Part shown: positions 10,728 to 21,847 of the stretch, piece by piece
How the letters are laid out: each line of letters begins with the position of its first letter
How positions within the stretch are numbered: position 1 is the stretch's first letter
Source of the DNA: Rhopalosiphum padi
Lineage: Eukaryota; Arthropoda; Insecta; Hemiptera; Aphididae
Direction: 5' to 3'
Assembly: GCF_020882245.1 (NCBI RefSeq)
Contig: NC_083599.1
Span: forward strand, 79,400,339 to 79,464,338
Length of the DNA stretch: 64,000 nt
Position numbers and translations under genes: made by a program
The notes under the pieces: model-generated
The model's database searches: none
Seen by the model: the letters and a program-made list of their open reading frames with translations, nothing else
What the model was told of the DNA's origin: nothing

Positions 10728-11035
10728 TATCCAATATAAGTTCTATGTAAAATTCTTGACATGATTTATAAAACTTTGTTATTTCATTAGAATTAATCAA
10801 ATTGTTATTTTTCAAATTTGTTATAGACTCTGTTGCGGTTATGCCAATGTAAATTTCATTGATAGAAAGTTGGTATTCGGTAGCATTAGGAGAAACGTTC
10901 ATAATTGAAACAAGATTTCTTATGTAATCAATAGTCATAAAGTTTAAACATACAGTTTTTAGCAATTTTTCAATTTCCGGTTTTAATAGATAAAGTAACG
11001 AACCTGTACCTTGAAATAATGTGTTAAGAGGACGT

Positions 11036-11169
11036 GTCACCCAAAGCGAAACGTATACAACGTCCAAGAGAATGCGCTGTTAGGTGTTTTCGCGATCCGC
11101 AAGCACGCGGCGTTAAGCCACGCCCACTATTCGCAGTCGACGGCTGCTCGTTCGGGAGTGTCGCTTATT
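11036..11169. other. GC-rich spacer outside the left long inverted repeat
   Basis: A GC-rich interval (cacgcggcgttaagccacgc and gcagtcgacggctgctcg) between the hAT remnant and the left 331-bp arm. The piece gcagtcgacggctgc is self-complementary. No coding family is recognised. It may be an end fragment of another element. Confidence 0.3.
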
Positions 11170-11500
11170 ATAGACTAAGAGCTCACAACACGAATTCAAC
11201 GTCATTTTCATTAAAAGTTTTGATATTCTTATTTATTTCACTAAGCATTTCTATATTTGAATCTTGAAGTCTGGTGGTGTTATGTTGGTGCGTGAGGGTG
11301 CAGTGCTTAATTACACCCCACTTAAATTGCACTCAAGTTACGTTATGACCATTAGGTTTGTGATTTAAACCAAATGATAATACATTTTATCAACATAAAT
11401 TATTTGCATAGACAGACCAAAATAGTTGGTGCTTTCGTGAAACCAGACCAAGTTAAACTTAAAAAAAAGTGCTCGTAACTTACGTCATTTTTATTAAGAT
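11170..11500. repeat. Left arm of a 331-bp terminal inverted repeat
   Basis: Read 11170-11500, this arm matches the complement of 24850-25180 along its whole length. By eye there are only two differences (t/g near 11176 and a/g near 11432). The outer four bases on each side are TATT (11166-11169 and 25181-25184), a candidate 4-bp target duplication. The next bases outward do not match, so the arm boundary is sharp. Confidence 0.85.
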
Positions 11501-12944
11501 TAATAAAAAATAAATAATTCGCATGATGGCTATCATATAAAATGTTACAGAAAATTTACTACATTGCCCTCAATATTACAAAATCAACTACCTAATGCTT
11601 CAACATCATCGAGCCCTGTATGTGAAATAAATACTCGATCAAATCAATCAACAAAATTAATTGAAGGTAATGCGTCTATTTTTAAATCTGTATGTATATT
11701 TTGTGAAAAAACCCGTAAAAAACATAATGGAAAGGCTCAAAGCTTACATGTGTGTGAAACTAAAAATCTTGAATTAAGTATAAAACATTATATGAATGAA
11801 ATGAACGATGTCAGTATGCAAACAAAACTTTCTAACATAGATTTTGTAGCCAAAGAAGTTAAATATCATAATATTTGTCGAGTAGCTTACCAAAATAAAT
11901 ACAATCAATTTCATGACTCTAAAAAAAAAAATGAAGACCATCTTAATTTCCAAAAATCCCCTTGGCATATAAACCGTAATTTCCATAATATTGCGTATTT
12001 GTCTATTTGTGATGTAATTGAACAATCCATAATAAAATTTAAAAAAATTATTTTATTAAATGTTTTACATAACGAATATTTAAATTTATTATGTGAAATC
12101 AGTGATGGCTTGTTTGTAGACTCATCTTATACTTCACAACACCTCGAAGATAAATTAAAAAGAACATTTGAAAATAAAGTTAAGTTTGAAGTATTAAATA
12201 ATAAAAAAATTATACTTCATATCGACGTTCCATTATCCAACGTGTCATTAAGTGATTTGAAAAATAATTCTGAATTATTGAATGTCGCTCAAATATTACG
12301 CCGGGAAATTTTAAACATTAAAAAGGAAAATCTGCCAGAAAATGTGAGCACTGAAGATTTAATTAAAGGAGAATGTTCGTTACCTGATAAATTAATTAAT
12401 TTTATAACACATTTGGTGGGATATAATAGTTTAACAACGACTAACCATGGTAGTAAACAAAAAATATTCTATTTAAGGGGGCTCCAGCGTATCATGTTTT
12501 AAGGAGTAATATTTAGGCAATTTGTATGACATGAACATTTTGGCTTTGTCTATGTGTGAGTAGTAAATGAACATTAGTGTGTGTAATCCGTTATCGCTTT
12601 TATCATACTGCCACCCGCCCATTATCCAAAATACGAATTTCTGGAACTACGATAATAATCAAAAGAAACAATTATTATTGTTATAATGTGTTTATATATT
12701 TATGTTACACATTCATACGGGCATCTGTTTTTATAATATTATCATAATAGCTATTACCTAGTTAAAATTTAAAAAATACAATACTCGTAAAATTAATAAA
12801 AATGCTGTAGACAGCCTAGAATGAATTACGATAGATACAATTAATACATATATGGGTTTAATTAATAATAAAAAAACTATATAATATAATAATGTATATG
12901 TATATAAAATTATTTTGAGGATTAAAAAAAAAGTATTAAAATAT

Positions 12945-15900
12945 TTATTGCATTAAATTTTCTTTGATTAAGGCTGGTAAGAGATTTTCTAAATAAAACG
13001 TTTTAATTTTGGTCTCCATGTTATTTTTCCAAAAATCATCGTCTCGTTTTATTTTTTCATACATCAAACCTGTAATGATTAGTTTTTTTTAGTACATATA
13101 TTTTAAATAAATATATAATTTTAATAATTTGTGTTTACCTTTTGGGGTCCATACACAAAAATAGCAATAAGTCTTTTGACTGATGTGCAGTTGACCCTGA
13201 ACTTGATAATAATAATTATCGTTGCGTTTTAAGTACAATGTCCCGTCCTTAATTGAGCAATATTTAATTTTTTTACTTTGTATAGCATCTTCTGGTGCAA
13301 GTTCTTTGGCACTAGCTGGACATTTAATTTCTACTAGCGATTCATCGTCTAGTATTCCGTCAGGGGAGGCGGCTATAAATGGTATATTTTTGTCAACAAC
13401 TAAACCAGCAGATTGTATTTTTGTCTTTAGAAGGTCTTCTAGCTGTTCTTTAGCGATTACTTCATTGGCAATTCCATACCTAGTGGCGGCATTTCCAGTG
13501 AATGTGCCAAATAAAATATCGTTCACAGTTTTAGCATGTGACGTTTTATCACGCATTTTACAAACTTTCCCGAAAATAGATGCTGTAAGTCTGACAATAA
13601 TTTAGATATTCCATTAATTATTGTAAATTATAACTCATACAACTAAAATTCATAAATAAAACTAAATAAATAATAGGTAGGTACTAACCGTTTTTTCCTT
13701 TCAATACACCATTCTTCACACTGGTGTTGCCTTCTTGTTCTCATTTCCAATATTTTTATTTGACTCTCAGATAATGATAATTTATCCAAGTAATCACGCT
13801 TATATACTTCAATTTGATTTTCAGTTAAATCTAAGAACGGGTCGTGTAATACATTTCCGTAATTTTCATCTGGTCCAGTATTGGTCAGTGGTTTGGCAGC
13901 AGTTTTTGTGCGTTCAGATGTTTTAAAAAGGCATCGACGTCGGCTATGATTTTCAATTCTTTTCGTACTTTTTTTAATGTATTGTTTAGTATACATACCA
14001 GGGCTTTTATCGGTTATTTGTTTATTAAAAGAAGATAGACGATTAGCTCCTTCGTTATAAGCTGTAACTGCCGCATTGCATCGAAGCTCATAAGAACCTA
14101 TAAACAGTTTATGTTAAATTTAAAAAGTGAATAATCGATAAAGTGAATAGGTACTAGCTTTATTATATTATAGTTATAGTGTATTATTAAATTATAATTA
14201 TATATTATATAAATTATATATTTATTTATTTAAAATTAAAATTTAATTAATTTAATTTTTTTTAATTTTTTTTTTTTTTTAAACAAATAAATAAAAAATA
14301 TTAATTTAATATTATAATGTATGTAGGTATACAAAAATTAAAATGTCACCTTTGTGAGAAAAGTTAATCCGTTTTCCTCCGATAAATTTGGCCAAGATTG
14401 AGTTATACAGTTCTGCCGCGTTATTATTAAAATTATACATAAGACTTTCCGTGTGGTAAGTCAGTAAATTTCTAGCACGTACAATATCATCCCATAGTTC
14501 GAATCGCTTTAGTTCATCGACAAGATTATCTTCACCTATAAATTTAAAAAATATATTATACTATTACTATTTACATATAAATACATAAATTACTCAATAT
14601 ACATTTATAAATTATATTTAGTGATATTACCTTCTTTTGTGCCCTGGCAGAAGTACTGTCTACAGTTGGTATGATCTCCAAACACATGGTTGGGCCCATT
14701 TACTAAATCTGATTTTAGAACCATTAATCGGGTTTCATATGGTATATTTGTTTGAAGTTGTCGATTATATTTTACAGCTTCGGTGACAGCGTATCGTAAT
14801 CGTAACAGACGAGTTTGAATAATTTTTCTAAGATAACCCGGTATTGGCTCACCTTTCGAATTTTTCCGTTTGCTTGTTAAATCTCTTAATCGGTTGATGT
14901 AGTTTCGCAATAAATGGTTAGTACATTCAACTTTTTGTACAATGCAATTAGGTCCATATGGCTTAGCAATGCGTAAACGTTTCATAACGCTGCTATCTCC
15001 ATCACCTTTATAAAATATTACATAATATAAAACGTCTTAAGCAAAATAAAAATTAATATTACGTTATAAGTATGCAGTACTAAATATCACAAAATAAGTT
15101 AGTTAGTATTTATTAATTTAAAAATAATATAATAGTATTTATTTATTTTTATTTTTTTATTTTTATCATACCAATCAGCTGCGAATAAATAAGATTGTGC
15201 ATTTCTAAACTATGTTTAAATCCGTCAACAATGATGTCGGCTTCCATAGCTGTGGAAGGTCCATCCCAATTTAAAAAACAATGATGAGGACCTGGCTCTT
15301 TATCGAATTTTTTGGCCGAAAAACACACACAACAGAATTTATTTCTCACGCCGAAAAATATAACTTTTTTAGTAACTGCTCCAATAATACAAGCCTATTT
15401 AAAATCCAAAAATTATTACCTTTTTTTATTATTTTTTAAAATTGTTGTACATTTTATAAATTTATTACACTTACAACGCCAGATAATGCATTATAGTTGG
15501 TTCTATAGGATCGTTTACTCCAAGCACCGTCAGCTACAACAGCTATTTTTGGACGTCCATCCTGGTCTACATCGCCCCTTTCAACAGCGAGTCTACTTTC
15601 TTCTTTTCCTGCTAATAACATTCCCTCCAAAGCGATTTTGTGGGTGTACTGAAATACTTTTGAATGCATTTATTGATACATTCTATTAGAAATTACCGGC
15701 ATATTCAACGTTGCAGCAAATTCTTCAAGTTGACCATATCCTTGACCAGTATTTACAACAGCAGACAAGGATCTTCACTATTAATAGTTTCTTTTGAGCC
15801 ACATAATTTGCAAGTAAAACAAAAAGTACTGAAAAATCCTTTTCTCTTCTCTTTAGTAAATTCTAAGTCACGAAATGTACAATCAAACCCTTGGTGTTTT

Positions 15901-17075
15901 ATTGACTGTATCGACTCAAAAATATATCTTATATTGACTAATCTTCTTCCATTCAGACTATCAAATGAGTTATTTACTTCGGTACTATTATTTTCCTGCT
16001 CAACTACTTCAGTTAATAACTTAGTGTTAAATGGAGTAGAAGCAAAAAATGATTTGGTTTGATGAGAGGTAAAGTTATCATAGTATGAAGATTCGGCGTT
16101 TATAAATTCGACATCATTGGTATTAGTTCTATGCATAAATAAGAAATCACGTTAAATTAAAGCAGTTAACTTATTTCGTAACCAACAATATTTTATCTAA
16201 CACGTTTTTCATGTCAGAAGTTGTTTACTGACATTTTAAATAAAAAATTTTTTATGTCAATACAATTTTATTTATTGGCTCAAAAAACAAAAAAATAGTT
16301 TTGCGTTTTTTTAAATTTATTTATTTTCTATTTAACATTTTTAGATTCTGAACGAAGTGGTGAATGTATTGATTTTACAATGATGTGTGTGTTTTTTTTT
16401 ATTTTGTGTCTGTGTACAGCATAACTAGTCGAAATCTATATACTGTAAACTTTTCAAAATATTTCGATTTTTTTTTTTGAGCTATTTATAGACTACTGCA
16501 ATTTTCGATTTTTCTGATAATTTATTTTTTGAAGTGTCAATACAATTTTCTTGGCTGAGTCAAAATACTTGAAAATTTAACACAAAGTTTCTCATAAGTT
16601 ATTCTTATAATGATTAAAAAATTATAAGAATACATATAGGCATAATTTTTTTTTATTAGCGTTTTAAGTTCAAATTATATTGACAACAAATGGTTAAAAT
16701 CATGAATATTTGCAAATTATTTTGTAGTTAAAATTTAAAAAATATTAATAACTAATTTCCAATAACTGTTTTACTTACCTAGTGACAGTAGTAAGTTCTA
16801 TGGTATTATTTTCTGTCGAAATATTTTCAGATACTGATAAATGAGTATTTCCCTGTCACAATTAAAATAAAATAATACTGAATATTCTTCAATATTTAAA
16901 ATAGTTATATTGTTCTAAATTCTATATGTGTTTATATAATTACCTGAACATCGCAGCTATGATCTTTGTCACTTTTTTTTTTTATCGATTGTAAATTGTT
17001 CAATCTGTGTTTTTTTAATTTAGGTGCACTTAACTTACGCCTAGTTTTTCGGCCAAAACGCCAGTCCTTACCCAT
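12945..17075 (-). pseudogene. Mutator-like transposase fused to a YqaJ recombinase domain, nine exons, disabled
   Basis: Minus-strand exons: 16944-17075, 16779-16852, 15475-16128, 15172-15394, 14631-15005, 14350-14535, 13689-14097, 13139-13590, 12945-13069. All but one junction phase were checked and agree, giving about 876 codons. Exon 1 encodes MGKDWRFGRKTRRK. Exons 3-5 carry the Mutator-like transposase domain (VVADGAWSKRSY, CCVCFSAK, HHCFLNWDGPSTAMEADII, GDGDSSV). Exon 8 carries a YqaJ/lambda-exonuclease-type nuclease domain with catalytic-looking PDGILDDESLVEIKCP and the YYYQVQGQLHI block. The last exon (LMYEKIKRDDDFWKNNM) ends the frame. Exon 3 has a frameshift near 15760 and a TAA at 15670-15672, so this copy is inactive unless those are sequence errors. 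Ends and target duplication of the element were not identified. Confidence 0.85.
16200..16760 (+). repeat. Dispersed repeat copy inside a Mutator-like gene intron
   Basis: Contains attctgaacgaagtggtga followed by atgtattgattttacaatga at 16345-16384, the complement of the tail at 6055-6105 and 41965-42025. It fills the intron between 16128 and 16779. The rest is T-rich with repeated tttcgatttttt-type words and no coding capacity. Confidence 0.6.
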
Positions 17076-17263
17076 TTTTTAAAATAATGAAAAAAAACAC
17101 AAAACACTGGACACTTTACAGACAACCTTACTGATCGGAGTGTAGTGTTGAAATCAAATGATTCATATAGGCGCTACTGCGCTAGGCGGTACAACTTTAT
17201 ACTTCCTAATATATGGGTATTGGGTTTTATTAAATTATAGAAATATTTGATTATACTGATTTT

Positions 17264-20200
17264 GCTATACCCAGGGCCGAACTTCCGCCTAGGCAAACTA
17301 GGCAGCTGCCTAGGGGCCCTTGCCTTTCTGGGGCCCTCAGGGAAACACACACAAAAAAAAAAGGTATCACACACATAAATTGATTAACACGGAAAATAGT
17401 TCGTGTATAATATAGAATATTATTGAGAGGAAGTAATTTAGAAATTAATATTATTATGTTGTGTTTTAGTTTTATGGAACCGTATATAAACATAAATAAA
17501 TACATTTTGTGGTGTTTATCAGTGTTTATTTGTTTCTATTCGATTATATTTATAGCCGAAACCCGTAAATAAATGTATAGCCGTAAACACTTAGCATTCT
17601 TAAAATAGTGAATAATTATTATCGCGTCGCCCGCTCGCCAGCTCGCATGCAAAATCAGTTCAGCTGGTACACGGCGTTATCTTTATCTTTACATCAAAAC
17701 CAATAGTCTATGGTACATAAAGTTATAAATAATTTGTTTTGAAAGCCAGGGGTACGATTATCAGTTATTACGATTTAATTTTCATTTACACTCCGATCGT
17801 GTTGCCGTGTTGGTGTCAACTAAAAAATTACGTAAGTACAATAATATAGCTGTTCATAATATAAATCAGTAATAATTTAATCTCATACGTTATACCTACA
17901 AAACGATTTTAACTTTAAAAATTATACGATATATTTAAGTCAGCATGTTAGTTAAATATATCCAGTTCATCTAAGCCGACGTGACTATTTAGTTTCAAAC
18001 AATAACAGAGATTAAAAATGTTTATTTTATTGAAAAAATGTAGGTACTAATGTCAAATGTAAATTATAAATTTACCCGTCGTCAGTGGTTTATACGTTAC
18101 AGTTTATAGTTTATACTAACTATATTGCATTATTGCTACTATATTATAGTACTTTATAGACTATAGTAGCAATGTATACTATAATAATATACTAATAATA
18201 ATAATATATTAATAAAATAATAAGATTATAGTAATTAATTTGTGTTTTATTTAAATTTTATTTTGTAAACGCTGAATAATACTGATTATTAATAATTGAT
18301 CGACCAAAATGACCACTATTATTTACTATTTATTTTTTTTTACCACTTTATTTGCTTTTTACTATTTTATATGATGCCACTATTGTATGTGTAGTTTGGT
18401 CAAAATGATGTTATTTTAGAGGACGCCGATGATAACAGGTTAAATTGTAGGATATTTTTTCAAATTTAAACGAATGTCACAGGCTAAGATAAACTGGACA
18501 AATTATAAATATATGTGTTTATATGCAGATCTTAACAATATTTAATTCTTTAAAATATTGTTTTTTTTGAACTTGTTAAAATTGTAAATAAATTGGTAAT
18601 CAATAAAATATGAAGTAATTTTAAATGTATTTTTGGTGAATAATTTAAAGGTAGACCTTTTGAGAATAAGAGTGAGAATGTCTAATACCAACAAACCATT
18701 GAGTGGGTTCCAAAAAAGAAAAAAGAATTTAGAGAAATTGCTGAAAGAAAAAGAGCTTCTTCGTAAAGTTCCTAAAATGGATTCGTTCTTTGCCTCTTCT
18801 AGATCTAATAATTTAAATGTATTAGTATCTAATGATTGTAGTGAAGACAATCAACCAGAAAGAGTATCTGAAAAAGAAAAGTCACCTCAAAACTTAATTT
18901 CAGAAAATATTATCACTCAAAACGAGAGATCTATTAGTGATGATCCTGCCAAGTGGGTACTGGATGATGCTACAATTGAATACTTAGTTCTAAATGGTGT
19001 TAAACAAAATATGGACATTGATTTTTCATCTTCAAAACGTCAGTATGCAGATACTACCAGATTTCTATCACTATCACTTTTCAGTCGGAAATTACCGAAT
19101 GGTGAAATACAACCTCGGCCTTGGTTAATATTTTCAAAGACCAAAGGTACTGTTTTCTGCGCTCCTTGTAAACTGTTTAAAAAATCGGGGTCTTTATCAA
19201 ATGATGAAGGATATAACGACTGGAAAAATGCAGGTCAGAGAATGAAAGAACATGAAAACTCAGATGATCATAGATCTGCATGTGCTAAACTGTTGGCGAG
19301 AAAGAACGCTGGTGGTAGGATTGACGAGAGACTTGTACTTCAAATGGAAGAAGAAATTAAATACTGGCATGAAGTTTTGAGGCGTGTTGTTGCTGTTGTA
19401 AGATCATTGTCTGCACGTGGATTGCCATTTAGAGGTTCGGAGGAAAAATTTGGATTAAGAAATAGCGGAAACTATATCATGTCTTTAGAACTTTTAGCTG
19501 AGTTTGATCCTTTTCTAAATATACACATCAAGCGTTATGGGAACAAAGGCTCTGGTACAACATCATACCTTTCATCTAAGGTGTGTGACGAAATTATTGA
19601 TATCATGGCAAAAAAAGTCATTAGTACGATTGTAACGGAGATACGACAAGCTAAATATTTTTCTATATCAATAGACTCGACTCCTGACATCTCCCACGTA
19701 GATCAGCTTTCATTCATAGTGCGATATGTATCTAAAGAAGGATGTCCCATTGAACGATTCATTAGGTTCATACCAAACTGTAGCCATAAAGCTAAAGACA
19801 TGGCCACCATCGTTCTTCAAACGCTGAAAAATTATGACTTGGATATTGCTAACTGTCGTGGACAATCGTATGACAACGCAAGCAACATGTCCGGTGCATA
19901 TTCTGGTCTACAAGCGAGAATAAAAGAAGTGAATTCTTTGGCAGTTTTCGTCCCTTGTTCAGCTCATTCACTAAATCTTGTAGGATCGTGTGCTGCTGAA
20001 TCTTGTGAGGCAGCTATATCTTTTTTCAGTAACTTGCAAGCATTGTACAATTTTTTTTCGATCTCGACACACAGATGGGGATTGTTAGTTTCGAAACTGA
20101 AGCCAAATTCAACAGTTTTGAAAAGCCTTTCTCAGACAAGGTGGTCTGCTCAAGGCGATGCTTGTAAAAGTCTTTGTATTTCCTGGATCGAAATCATGGA

Positions 20201-21355
20201 AGCTCTTAAGATCATCGCCAATGACATGAGTGAAAAACCATCGACGCGTTTTGAGGCTTCGGGTCTTCTTAATTGCTTTGGCTCACTAGAAATGTGTTTT
20301 CTGACTTTAATGTGGAATGATGTACTTGAAAGATTTAATAAAGTGAGCAAATCTCTGCAATCTGTAGACATTGGACTAGGTACTGTTGTTGAACTGTATC
20401 ATTCTTTAGTTACGTATCTTGAAGGTATACGAGAAGACGGAATATTCGATATTTATGAATCAAGAGCTATAGAGTTAAGTGGTGAACAAAACTATACATA
20501 TGATTTGAAAAGAAAACCTAAACGAAAAGTACAGTTTGATGAAGTAAAAAGAAATGATACCGAACTCTCAGGCAGGAATAGATTCAGAGTTACCACCTAT
20601 AAAGTAATTATTGACAGGTTGATTACTGAACTACAGAGACGTGGCACAGCTTATGAAAAATTAAGTAATAAGTTTGACTTTCTTACAAAGCTCAATATTT
20701 TAAATACTCAAGAAGTTTGCGAAGGAGCATTTAATCTAAAAGACTTTTATCCAGGGGATTTGGACGAGAATATAAAAAACGAATGTTTGCATTTACAAGC
20801 TCATTTGTTATCCACAGAAGCTACAAAAGAAAAAAAAATGTCATCACTGGAGCTATATAAATTTATTTTAGAAAACGGTTTTATAGACATTTATCCAAAT
20901 ATAGGAATATCACTTAGGATGCTGTTGAGTACCCCTGTATCAAACTGCTCAGCTGAACGGTCATTTTCGGCTCTTAAAAGAATAAAAAATTATTTAAGAT
21001 CAAATACAGAGGAAAAAAGACTTACTTCACTCGCCGTGTTATACATTGAGTCAGAAGTAATGCAAGCAGTGGACTACAGTGAAGTGATACGTTCTTTCGC
21101 AGAACAAAAAGCTCGACGTGTAAAAATTTGTTAATCATTTTTTTTTTATAAATCTGTTATTTTATGTTTAATTTATATACATATATTTATTTTATAATTA
21201 TGACAATGGTATGTGTATATAGTATTTGTTTTATCTATTAGTATGTTGAATATATACAAATTAAAAGCAGTTTTTATTAATATATATTTAAAAGGGCCCT
21301 TCTTTAATAGCTGCCTTGAGGCCCTGAGACCCTTAAGTTCGGCCCTGGCTATACC
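17264..21355 (+). mobile_element. Complete hAT transposon with 8-bp target duplication
   Basis: gctatacc at 17264-17271 is repeated at 21348-21355. Between them a 4076-bp element begins CAGGGCCGAACTT (17272-17284) and ends with its exact complement (21335-21347). The ends are GC-rich and rich in short palindromes (cctaggcaaactaggc, gggccc) compared with the AT-rich interior. One intact hAT transposase gene lies inside. All hAT hallmarks are present: 8-bp duplication, short CAGGG-type inverted repeats and a DDE transposase. Confidence 0.95.
18678..21134 (+). CDS. hAT transposase of the ZMYM/TTF-finger type, intact
   Basis: Open from an upstream ATG at 18633. I prefer the ATG at 18678 (MSNTNKPLSGFQKRKKN), which matches the usual start of this subfamily. 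From 18678 it has 818 residues. A TTF-type zinc finger follows the basic N-terminus (CAPCKLF ... EHENSDDHRSAC). The DUF4371/RNase H-like core has likely catalytic D in SIDSTPDIS (19674) and D in SYDNASNMSG (19872), with CSAHSLNLVG between core strands. The hAT dimerisation domain contains the catalytic-type E in NCSAERSFSALKRIKNYLRS (20954). No stop or frameshift is present. The upstream 1.3 kb inside the element includes a hairpin (attgctactata ... tagtagcaat, 18133-18172). Function: cut-and-paste transposition with 8-bp duplications. Confidence 0.93.
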   Translation: MSNTNKPLSGFQKRKKNLEKLLKEKELLRKVPKMDSFFASSRSNNLNVLVSNDCSEDNQPERVSEKEKSPQNLISENIITQNERSISDDPAKWVLDDATIEYLVLNGVKQNMDIDFSSSKRQYADTTRFLSLSLFSRKLPNGEIQPRPWLIFSKTKGTVFCAPCKLFKKSGSLSNDEGYNDWKNAGQRMKEHENSDDHRSACAKLLARKNAGGRIDERLVLQMEEEIKYWHEVLRRVVAVVRSLSARGLPFRGSEEKFGLRNSGNYIMSLELLAEFDPFLNIHIKRYGNKGSGTTSYLSSKVCDEIIDIMAKKVISTIVTEIRQAKYFSISIDSTPDISHVDQLSFIVRYVSKEGCPIERFIRFIPNCSHKAKDMATIVLQTLKNYDLDIANCRGQSYDNASNMSGAYSGLQARIKEVNSLAVFVPCSAHSLNLVGSCAAESCEAAISFFSNLQALYNFFSISTHRWGLLVSKLKPNSTVLKSLSQTRWSAQGDACKSLCISWIEIMEALKIIANDMSEKPSTRFEASGLLNCFGSLEMCFLTLMWNDVLERFNKVSKSLQSVDIGLGTVVELYHSLVTYLEGIREDGIFDIYESRAIELSGEQNYTYDLKRKPKRKVQFDEVKRNDTELSGRNRFRVTTYKVIIDRLITELQRRGTAYEKLSNKFDFLTKLNILNTQEVCEGAFNLKDFYPGDLDENIKNECLHLQAHLLSTEATKEKKMSSLELYKFILENGFIDIYPNIGISLRMLLSTPVSNCSAERSFSALKRIKNYLRSNTEEKRLTSLAVLYIESEVMQAVDYSEVIRSFAEQKARRVKIC

Positions 21356-21524
21356 TATACAAAATTCCTTATCCATTAATTGTTTCCAAGAATCGATGTC
21401 TCGCCGCACCGATCAACCGCCGCCGCGCGCCGAGCCGCCGGAAGCAACTCTCATACGCGCACGCACATGTCAATGCATAGCGAAAAACGAAATATATTCT
21501 TGTATGCATAACTATAAAAACTAC
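21356..21524. other. GC-rich non-coding spacer right of the hAT
   Basis: Includes accgccgccgcgcgccgagc and cgcgcacgcacatg, strongly GC-rich against an AT-rich background. No coding family is seen. It continues the sequence left of 17264 once the hAT is removed, so it belongs to the segment that also holds the Mutator-like gene. Confidence 0.35.
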
Positions 21525-21847
21525 TAAAAGCGGTAGTAAATTAAACATACTTCCTGAAGTTTGATTGAAATTTAAAAAAAAACGGTTGAATTTATAATCT
21601 TCTAGACTATGCTCTTTAGGAATTACTTTTTTGATTTAAAATCAGATATGCTCAAAATAAATACAAATATAATGCAATTATTTCATGAGATTTTTGAAAA
21701 AAATATCTTAATTTTAAGGGCTTTTAAAATTGAAAATCAAAAATTGACTTCCTAAAAAGCCTAGATATTTTGTCAAAGAGTTCATACATGTATTAAAAAT
21801 TTAAATTGGACATTCCGAAGTATGTGTAATTTACTACCGCTTATTGG
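21525..21847. mobile_element. MITE with about 26-bp inverted repeats
   Basis: aagcggtagtaaattaaaca continuing tacttc at 21528-21553 is matched by its complement at about 21819-21845 (gaagtatgtgtaatttacta ccgctt) with one difference. The interior 270 bp is AT-rich and non-coding. The gene family of the host element resumes immediately after, at IGLKRMKNACAAV, so the MITE marks the right edge of the disruption of that gene. Confidence 0.7.

Larger units (their letters stand above)
8005..11035 (-). pseudogene. hAT-type transposase C-terminal remnant split by piggyBac
   Basis: On the minus strand, 11035-10728 reads through RPLNTLFQ, SINEIYIG and ITKFYKSCQEFYIELILDI. The frame stops making sense at the TTAA at 10724. 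Skipping the piggyBac, the same frame resumes at 8137 as KKRFIFDDPLFDCIEV and runs to about 8010. The blocks resemble the region before the dimerisation domain of KIAA1586/ZMYM-like hAT proteins. The remnant has no start, no zinc finger, and no recognisable catalytic block or dimerisation domain, so it was already partial or has lost its flanks. The uninterrupted frame across the insertion shows the piggyBac entered coding sequence. Confidence 0.7.

Noticed and set aside
13222..13605. Plus-strand frame over the YqaJ exon
   Set aside because: Antisense shadow of exon 8 of the Mutator-like gene.
12480..17260. Terminal inverted repeats for the Mutator-like/YqaJ element
   Set aside because: Compared both flanks (12480-12700 against 17080-17264 and 21356-21524) and found no convincing complementarity.
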